Assembly: GCA_035771175.1 (NCBI GenBank)
Contig: CM069595.1
Location: forward strand, 139,001-203,000
Length of the DNA: 64,000 nt
DNA from: Paratinospora sagittata
Taxonomy: Eukaryota; Streptophyta; Magnoliopsida; Ranunculales; Menispermaceae
Reading direction: 5' to 3'
Below are positions 56,102-64,000 of the stretch, in pieces. Made by a program: the position numbers and the translations under genes. The notes beneath the pieces were generated by a model. The model saw only the letters and a list, made by a program, of their open reading frames with translations, made no database searches and was not told where the DNA came from. Within the stretch, counting starts at the first letter, position 1. Every line of letters begins with the position of its first letter.

Positions 56102-57604
56102 ATGAAGATTCTCGCATGGAACATCCGGGGTTGTGGTTTGAAAGACAAGAGGCGAATGATAAAGAGGTCTATTGGGAAGATCAGTTCTGATTTTATTATC
56201 CTTCAGGAGGTTAAACGACAGAAAGTGGATAGGATTTGATTGGCTCACTGTGGCAGTCCAGATTTAAGGATTGGGTTTTCCTCCCTGCGGTTGAATTTGC
56301 TGGTGGTTTACTTTTGGCTTGGGACCCCAAAAAGGTCGAGGTCTCAAAAAAGGCTTATTGAGGAGTTCTCGGTGTCTGTGAAGGTTGATGGTGGGGAGGG
56401 TGACGGGTGGTGGTTGTCAGGTGTGTATGGGCCAAATGATAGAAGAATCAGAAGTTTGTTTTGTGATGGACTGGTGGGGCTTAGTAACATGTGGTACGAG
56501 GTGGTGTGTGGGTGGAGACTTTAATGTTGTTCGTACTCTTGCCGAGAAGCTAAATAATGATAGGATCTCTCGAAGTATGAAGGTCTTCGATGTCCTAATA
56601 AGGGACCTTGAGCATGTCGATCCTCCTCTACTTAATGGAAATTTCACTTGGTCCAATTTTCGAAGACAACCAGTGTGTTGCAAGCTGGGCAAATTTCTAT
56701 TCTGGGTGGGATGGGAGGAGTTATTTCCCCTTCACAGACTGGAAGTGGGGGGAAGGTTCGTCTTAGATCATTGGCTAGTTACCATTGACACTTCTAGATC
56801 CAAATGGGGGCCAATAGCCGATTGATTGATCATCCTGAGTTTAAAAATCGGGTTGAGGGTTGGTGGAGGGAGGGGTCTCCCCTATGGTGGGAAGGATATA
56901 AGTTCATGCAGATGGTTAAGTATGTGAAGTCCAAATTGCATGAATGGGGTAAGGAGATAATTGGGTGGGATGTTTTGAAGAGGAAGGAATTAGAAGGTTT
57001 AGTTTTGGAGCTTGATAAAAAAGAAGGGGGGCCAGAATGGAATGAGGTGTTGGCCCGAAACAGGGCGATTGCTAAAATTGAACTGTGGAAGCTTTGTTTG
57101 AATGAAGATAGGGCGACGCCAATTCCAAGTTTTTTCATAGAATCATGTCTGGTAGAAGAGCTATTAATACCATTTTGAGACTGGAGAGGGACGATGGATC
57201 AGTCTTAGAAGGGGAAGATGAGATTGTGGCTGAGATTATTGGCCACTTTCGCGGTGTCTTTTCTATAGGTGAGAGCTGTGTTTGGGGTGTGGATGTTATT
57301 GAGTGGTGGCTTATCAAGGAGGTGGAGATGGATGAGATTGAACAACCTTTTGACATGGAGGAGGTGAAACAAGCGGTGTTTTGAGTGTGTGGTGGTCCAA
57401 GGCTCTAGGGTCGGAAGGTATGACCATGTGCTTTTTTCAAAATTGTTGGGACATTGTTAAGGATGATCTCATGAAGGTTGTGGTGGAGTTCTTTCATAAT
57501 GGGATCATCAATGGATGTACTAATGAAACGTACATTTGCCTGATTCCTAAAAAGACTATGTCCAGAAGGGTGGCAGAGTTCAGGCCTATCAGTCTTACCA
57601 CATG
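56102..57604 (+). pseudogene. L1 ORF2, endonuclease and N-terminal reverse transcriptase, disrupted
   Basis: MKILAWNIRGCG at 56102 is the standard start of plant L1 ORF2 and belongs to the AP-endonuclease fold. FIILQEVKRQK follows with the catalytic Glu. A TGA at 56237-56239 stops the frame. WWLSGVYGPND and VVCGGDFNVVRT appear in two frames, and LNGNFTWSN follows. The linker carries AINTILRLERDDGSVLEGED (57160-57220). The reverse transcriptase starts with NETYICLIPKK and ends at FRPISLTTC, where the hAT derivative is inserted. Several frameshifts make it non-functional. Confidence 0.9.
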
Positions 57605-58516
57605 CAAGGTACGAAACTTCGATTTCGCCCTAAACTTCGACCTTCAAAAATCAGAATTAATTCGGAGAAGTTTAATTCGACATGGAGAATTTTTATAAAA
57701 ATTTGCTAAATTAGAGAAGTTTAGAGAATTTTTGCATATATGCTTAAATATCTAAATTTATTGTAGTATAAGCTAAAAACTAATATAAATAGACACTTTT
57801 AATACATAAAAATATCAATAAGCGACCTAACAAAATCAATCTTATTAAGTGAGTTGATAAATTTGAATGACGGCTTTTGGTCTTAATTTGTTTTCTTTAT
57901 TTTAATATTTAATTTTGTGGTGGCTTGCTTCTCGACCATATACTTTACTAGTTTGAATTCTATCATGCTTAATTTATTAGTTTATTATTTGAATGTGTTG
58001 TTTATTAATCTTGTTTCATAAGAGTTAACTAAAAAAAGATGACTTTAGGAAATCTTTTAATTTATTTTTAAGTTTTTATCTTATTTCGACTTTAACTATT
58101 TATTTATTTTGCTTCTTTTTTTTTTTTTTGGTAAAACATATCCCATAAACTACATAATTTGTTAACTTGTTAAATTATTTTTTAAAATTTATATTGCTAT
58201 GTTGGTTGATGAAGTTGAAAATAATACATAATTATTAGTGTTTTTTTGTTTTTTATTGATGAAGTAACATCTTTTTTACTTCTCTGTCTAATTTCATCAA
58301 ATTTTGTCGAATTTTTGCTCGAATTTTTGCATTTTTTTATTGAAAAACTAAACTTTTGTAGAAGTTTATCGAATTTCGTCGAAGTTGTCGAAGTTTATCG
58401 AATTATTTAGCGAATTTTTGCATTTTTTATTTTACATCCCACTTTTCGCTTCGATGGTAAAAAAATCGAAAAAATTCGGCTAATTTCGCCGAAATTCGGC
58501 TAATTTTTAGTCCTTG
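57605..58516. mobile_element. Non-autonomous hAT element, 912 bp, TSD ACCACATG
   Basis: The ends are CAAGGTACGAAAC and TTTTTAGTCCTTG, with perfect 8-bp duplications ACCACATG at 57597-57604 and 58517-58524. The first about 200 bp align with the left end of the hAT at 35447 (for example AACTTCGACCTT, AATTAATTCGG, AAATTTGC). The right end is rich in TCGAA motifs, as in that element. It has no transposase. It is a deletion derivative or close relative, mobilisable in trans in principle. Confidence 0.93.
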
Positions 58517-58550
58517 ACCACATGCTTATACAAGATCATATCAAAGGTGT

Positions 58551-61275
58551 TGTGTCAGGACCCCTTCACAAACCCCTCAGGGCATCCTGACCGGCACAAA
58601 AATCTAACCATCCTATCACCCATAGGACAATTAGATCCTTGTTAAGCCTTAACCGAGACTCCAGCAGAGTCTTCCCTATAAACAGAACCTCTTACACAAA
58701 TCCAATTCTCCTGATAATCTATCCAACACAAATGTTTATATATCATCCACATCCATCAAAATATTTCATCATTCAGTCTATTAAAGTTCAACCCTTTTAA
58801 CATCTAACAATATTTATCTATCCAATACATCCATCTATTAATTACAACCATCTACTTAGTTATACATGTGGGGTATTATATATATATTTAAAATCAAAAG
58901 ATCAAAATACATGTATACTATTACCGAACCTACATCGAAAACACTCTTCTAGCGAGACACTCCTATTTCACTGATAAACTATTCCCTTGCCCTTCTCTGT
59001 TGCTGAAGAACCTAAAAAATTTGGGAATAGGTGGTGCCCAGTGAAATAGAGTTCAATAATGTCATCATTCATTCATCTAAAATTCATGTATGCATGCTCA
59101 ATGTCATGCAAGAAACAAATGCAGTTTCACATACATATCATAATCAAAGCACATATAACAATGCAATTTAAAATCCATCATCCATCTTTATTCAAGTATT
59201 ATGACAAGTGTCCCAAGGCTATCTTATACACATAACCAATTGTAAAACATTTCAAGTTGATTACTCAACTTGAGGTCACATATCATCTGTTACAACTTGA
59301 ATACTTCCGTCAGTGGCAGTGAATGATAACGTCCATTCAATGGTCCAACGTAAGTATTCCATGATTTCGTTAGAAGTCTAGCCCGATCTCCCCAAAGGCA
59401 TAGACTCAATACTAATCACAAAAAACTACGCAGGGGAACAATAAATGATGACTTATATTCAACCAACAAACGATATTAAAACACACCTTTAATTCATAAT
59501 TAGTAAGTTTATTGGAATAAAAGATTCGATTATTTCCTTGTAGGGAATTCTCAACCTACTAGGGGAATGTCCAAAATCATCTTTCCCAAGATAAACCAAA
59601 CCAATAACAAATAAAGGGTTTTCATCCATGTCCACATCATGCAATTTTCAAATAAAACATATATGAGTAAAAACAATCCAATATAGATATAGGATGACAT
59701 AAATGAATAGCAAGATTGAAATTCTACTCACAACCAATGCCAAAATAGTTTCCATACTGCCACTTCACTCCACACTCCTATTCAAACGTGCACATATCAT
59801 TTCATTTCATATTAACATCTTTCTCTATTATTTCTTCTTTCACATAATCTCTAACTCATTATAATTTTCACTCTAACTAATTCATTCAACTAAGTTTTGG
59901 CAATTAACTCATTATAATTCATTTCATTATATCATTATAATTATTCTAGTCTCCCATACACATGATGGTCAGTCTAAATAATTTCTACCACCCTCTAAAA
60001 TATTTTCAAAGTGAAAGACAATAGAAATAAGCTTTTTAACCTTATTTCTACTAGTCTCCAAGTCCAACGTACTTACTGAAACCATTCAATCGCATACTAA
60101 AAATACTACTCGATATCCAAAAATCATGATCTTGGTATCGAAACGTCTGAAATTCAATCCTCTACGATTCTATGATTTCAAACCGGAATTTCACTGGAGT
60201 TTGACATGGTTCCAAAGGCCCCCAATGTCAAATTTGGCTTCCGGCAGCTGTATCTGCGCCAATATTACACATGAACACAAACAAACTATATATTCGCAAT
60301 CTACGCGACTATATGAGTGATAAGATATAATTTTACATGTTTTCACTTAAAGTGGGTCAAAACCTCATTTTTGAAAACACTACAAAACACCTCCTATAGC
60401 AAAAATTAGACTGCTAGAATCATCATACACTACTTAAAGATTAATTTCACGACGAAAAACAATGAAAATAGCTTACCGGCACCTCGAATTTAGCTGCGAA
60501 ACGCCGTTCCACCTCCAGTTCTTTTTTCTCGCCCCTTTCTGTACGCTCCCTTCTTTTTTCTCTAACTTTCTTCTTGTTTTTTTTGTGTCCTTTTTATCTA
60601 CCAAATAAAACGTTGGTTTAAAACTTAACAAGATGAGCATCGACATAATTTTTTTTTCCATGCTTTGCATGCTATCTAATAGACAACTCCCCCACCTAAC
60701 CTTTATTTAATTATATTTGTTTTTGTTGTGGAGAAGAGCAAAATCTGTGGGATTTATTTCCTTTAAGGAAAGATGATAATTCTGTGGGATTTACTTCCTT
60801 TAAAGTTTATTTCCTTTAAGGAAATATGATAATTTTAGTAGTCGTTTTATTTAGCAGTTACTAAAATTGTAATTATAGCTATATGTGTGCATAGCCCTGT
60901 ATGTCTATATATATGGTGTCCCTCCATTAAGACATCATCAAGAATAAGAAAATATTTCCTCTCTTCTCTCGTGGACGTAGGCCTTGGAGTCGAACCACGT
61001 TACATCTTTGTGTCTTTTATTAGTTTTTAACAGTTTTTTCTCCAACACGGTAAATAAAAGAGGATGGAAGATTAGCATAACTTTGCCATGATTCCATACT
61101 TTTCATGCTACATAGTACCCCATTCCATAAATCATTTAAACCACTACATGTAATAAACTAATATTATATATTCATAACATAAATACACTCATAAGCAATT
61201 TACATCACAAAGCACATACCACACAACATATAAAAAATCTTGGGGTCCCATTTTATGAAAATGAGGGTCGTTACA
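58551..61275. repeat. Solo LTR of a probable gypsy element, carrying a nested copia solo LTR
   Basis: The segment starts TGTGTCAGGACCCC and ends GGGTCGTTACA, the inverted TG...CA ends seen in many plant Ty3/gypsy LTRs. It contains no protein domain. Without the nested 309-bp LTR and its TSD copy it is about 2.4 kb. Excising it rejoins the L1 frame (AAGGTGT to TTGGCG). Flanking 5-mers are GGTGT and, with border uncertainty, CATGT or TGTTG, so the duplication is imperfect. Orientation cannot be fixed; the TGTAACGACCC start would favour minus. Confidence 0.7.
60724..61032 (+). repeat. Copia A-family solo LTR, TSD GTTTT
   Basis: 309 bp from TGTTGTGGAGAAGAGC to TTTTTAACA, flanked by GTTTT at 60719-60723 and 61033-61037. 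It is colinear with the 3' LTR of element A, with an extra internal repeat (GGGATTTATTTCCTTTAAGG near 60750 and a diverged second copy). There is no internal sequence, so it formed by LTR-LTR recombination. Confidence 0.93.
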
Positions 61276-63260
61276 TGTTGGCGAATAGGTTGAAGGGCGT
61301 TTTGCAGGATACAATTTCTGTAAGTCAAATGGCCTCTGTACAAGGGCGCCAAATTTTCGATGCGGTTTTAGTTGCTAATGAATTGGTGGAGGATTACAGA
61401 TCCAAAAATCGATGCGGTTTTAAGCTCAATTTTGCAAAAGCTTACGACATGGTTATTTGGAATTTTCTTGATTTTGTGTTGAAAATGAAGGGGTTTGGAT
61501 TGAGATGGAGGAAGTGGATCCAAGGCTGCCTACGTTCTGTTTTTTATTCTGTTTTTATCAATGGTCGTCCTCGGGGCAAGATTGTAGGGGAAAGAAGGCT
61601 AAGGCAAGGATGTCTGCTCTCTCCTTTCCTTTTCACTATGGTGGCTAATGTGTTGGCAAAATGTTAGACAAAGCAAAAGAGGCAAGTTTGATTTCGGGGT
61701 TCACGGTGGGGTGGGAAAACATTGAGGTCACTCATCTACAATTTGCAAATGATACTTTGCTCTTCTTGGAGGGTAGTGAGGGTTGTGTTCATAATGCATC
61801 TATGGTCGTTAGGACATTTTGTTGGCTATCTGGCATGGTTATTAATATGGCTAAGAGCCAGTTGGTAGGTATTAATGCTTGTCATGTGTGGTTGGGTGAA
61901 ATGGCATGCCAAATTGGGTGTTCCACTTGCTTGTGGCCTATGAAATATTTGGGCATGCCCCTTGGTGGTAATCCTTCGAAGATGGACTTTTGGGAACTAG
62001 TTGTAGCAAAGGTATCTAGAAGGCTTGATGGGTGGAAGAGAAGTTTTTTTATCGAAAGGGGGAAGACTTACCTTGATAAAGTTCGTTCTGGACGCCCTTT
62101 CGACCTATTACCTCTCGGTTTTTAGGATCCCCGTGAAGGTGGCGGATCAAGTTGAAAAGCTATTGAGAGATTTTCTGGGGGAATGATGATAAGACGCATG
62201 GGTCTCACCTTGTGGCATGAAGAATTGTTCAAAGGAAGCTTGATCAAGGCGACTTGGGCATTGGAAATATCTGTGACAAAAACAAAGCTTTGGTTGGAAA
62301 ATGGTTATGGAGGTTCTCATATGAGAATGATCAATTGTGGAGAAAGGTCATCTGTAGCAGGCACGGGTTCCGGGACAACCTAAGGTATGCTGGGTTAGCC
62401 ACTAAAGCCACATTGAGATGCCCATGGAAATTTATTTCATCAGTTTATCCCACTTTTTTACCCTTGACTAGACTCAAACCTGGGAGGGGTGACAATATCC
62501 GATTCTGGGAGGACATGTGGTGTGGGAATGACACATTCCAAACACTCTTCCCCAACCTCTGTCATCGTTCTCTTTCCCATAACAAACCTGTTAGTGACTT
62601 TGTGAGGAATCCGGGGGAATCAACTATATCTTGGGACTTTCATTTAGGTAGGAATGCCCTTCCTAGGGAGGATGGGAATATGCAGTCCTTAGTGAGGTTG
62701 CTAGAGGGATGGCATATGTCCGGGGATGATGATAGAGTGCCTTGGCCATGGGACCCTTCCGGAATGTTTTCCACAAAACCCTTCCATTCATCCATCCTCA
62801 ACAATCCCAATATTCCTCCATTCCCTTATCATAACCTTATTTGGAAAACCCAAGTACCATCAAAGGTTAAATTTTTCGGGTGGGTAGCTTCCTTTGGGAA
62901 GATGAATACGGGGGACATGATGCAAAAAAGATTTCTATCTATGCGCTTGTCTCCGCACTGGTGCTATCTATGTGGTCAGGATTTCGAGTCAGTGAGACAC
63001 ATTTGCTGGTGATGTCCGGTCGCTAGAGAGGTTTGGAGTAGATGGTGCTATCATTTCCCTGTCATGAGTAGCGATTTTGTAAAGGATGACATCATTAATA
63101 TTTTCCCTTTCATGAATTCTGTTCAACCTTTATGGAGGGATCATTGGAAGGTAGCGCGTCTAGTAGTTTTTTGGTCTTTATGGAAGGAGAGGAACAAACG
63201 GGTCTTTCATGATGAATTCTTCTCGGCGGCTAAAGTATGGGAGAATTCCCATCTTTAGCC
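61276..63260 (+). pseudogene. L1 ORF2, rest of reverse transcriptase and zinc-binding C-terminus
   Basis: It resumes with LANRLKGVLQDTIS, then QGRQIFDAVLVANE and LNFAKAYDMV. The template-binding RLRQGCLLSPFLF motif follows. After a frame change at about 61665 the catalytic motif reads FANDT (61742-61756), where active elements have FADD. PMKYLGMPLGGNP follows. Further shifts near 62080-62260 lead to WKTQVPSKVKFFGW and the zinc-binding CYLCGQDFESVRHICW. VVFWSLWKERNKRVF lies near the end. Multiple frameshifts and the Asp-to-Asn change show it is dead. Confidence 0.9.
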
Positions 63261-63441
63261 TTTTTTTGGGTGGCCAACAGTAATTTGTCCAACGGGTATG
63301 CGTTAGGGGATTGGCTGAGGGGTTGGGGCAACTTTGTATCCTTTTAGGGCGAGGTGGCTGATGTATTGTCTTTGTACAGATTTTACGATTTTCTTATCCA
63401 TATAAATATACCATTTTTAGTTTCTTTACAAAAAAATAAAT

Positions 63442-64000
63442 AAATCTAATAGATGAAAAATCAAAGAATGTGTGGTAAATGCAACAAAATTAATTGAAGA
63501 CAGGCTGCGTAAGACACCATGGCTATAATTTCACTTGTTAATATGCATGAATTTCTAATTTCATGGTAATTGATGTATTTATCTTAATTGAAGGTTGAAT
63601 GAACCTAATTCATTTAAGATTCTCTCTCGTGCAATATTAAAAGTCTCTCTAAATGACAATTTCCCATCTCTCGATGAAAATTAGAACAATTAGAAAGCCA
63701 TTAACTACAATGGCAATTCAAAATAGACCACATAGACCATGCAAGTATATATCTATCCTATATGCAATCTATGGTTCGCATTTCATCGAACATATAGTGT
63801 GCGTCACCTCTCGGTTCTTAACACACTAATTCAAGATCAATTGAATGATGATCAAGCATCCAAAAACATTAAAAGCTAAAATACAAACTCAATTAATGAA
63901 ACAAATACAATCAATTAACAACTTCAATTAGGAATTAATGCAAAATTTCACAATTTACATCACACCCTAGTCTAACAATTTAACTCATACTTGAAGATGG
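63442..64000. other. PIGO intron 6, nothing recognisable
   Basis: AT-rich sequence downstream of the L1 tail. Neither strand shows the next PIGO exon or a known repeat. Confidence 0.4.

Larger units (their letters stand above)
54640..63440 (+). mobile_element. L1-type LINE (composite) with nested hAT derivative and solo LTRs
   Basis: A plus-strand L1 reads ORF1-like sequence, an endonuclease start at 56102, reverse transcriptase in two pieces and a zinc-binding C-terminus. It ends in [13 protein letters not shown] coding sequence and an A-rich tail (63428-63441). Removing 57605-58516 with one TSD copy, and the solo LTR at 58551-61275, rejoins the coding sequence as PISLTTC-LYKIISKV-LANRLKG in one frame. 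The left border is not defined by a target duplication. It lies on the same strand as PIGO. Confidence 0.85.

Overview
This window is nuclear DNA from a flowering plant, most likely a eudicot. The evidence is intron-containing genes with GT-AG (and some GC-AG) introns, a plant-type DYW pentatricopeptide gene, a plastid-type cyclophilin, AT-rich intergenic DNA, and plant families of copia, gypsy, L1, RTE, hAT and Tourist-like elements. I cannot name the species from sequence alone.

Host genes, left to right: the first coding exon of a START-like (polyketide cyclase/COQ10-type) plastid protein (7255-7740, minus); a seven-exon stromal cyclophilin similar to CYP20-3 (10475-15629, plus); an intronless 579-residue PLS-DYW pentatricopeptide protein (16071-17810, minus), convergent with the cyclophilin; a seven-exon HAD hydrolase of the pyrimidine 5'-nucleotidase/SDT1 type (18438-20476, minus); flap endonuclease 1, FEN1 (at least 16 exons, 24235-47423, minus); and the first six exons of the GPI ethanolamine phosphate transferase PIGO (50322-52643, plus), which runs off the right edge. 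FEN1 and PIGO are divergent and have a decayed plant-mobile-domain gene between them.

The rest is mostly mobile DNA with clear nesting. FEN1 intron 11 is about 18.5 kb and holds a copia element (A, 26868-43902). A second copia element (B, 27003-32131, TSD ATATA) sits inside A's 5' LTR, at its TATA-like stretch. A 6.4-kb DUF659-type hAT transposon (35447-41842, TSD CCTGAACC) sits inside A's coding region. The PIGO intron after exon 6 runs past the window end. It holds an RTE remnant broken by an L1 fragment, then an L1 element (about 54640-63440). That L1 is interrupted by a 912-bp non-autonomous hAT (TSD ACCACATG) and by a gypsy-like solo LTR, which itself carries a copia solo LTR (TSD GTTTT). 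At the left edge a third member of the A copia family (minus strand) keeps a fully open gag-protease-integrase frame.

All exon borders, duplications and mismatch counts were read by eye. No searches or transcripts were available. Gene identities rest on recognised family motifs; TE boundaries rest on TSDs, terminal repeats, primer-binding sites and reading frames that rejoin across insertions.
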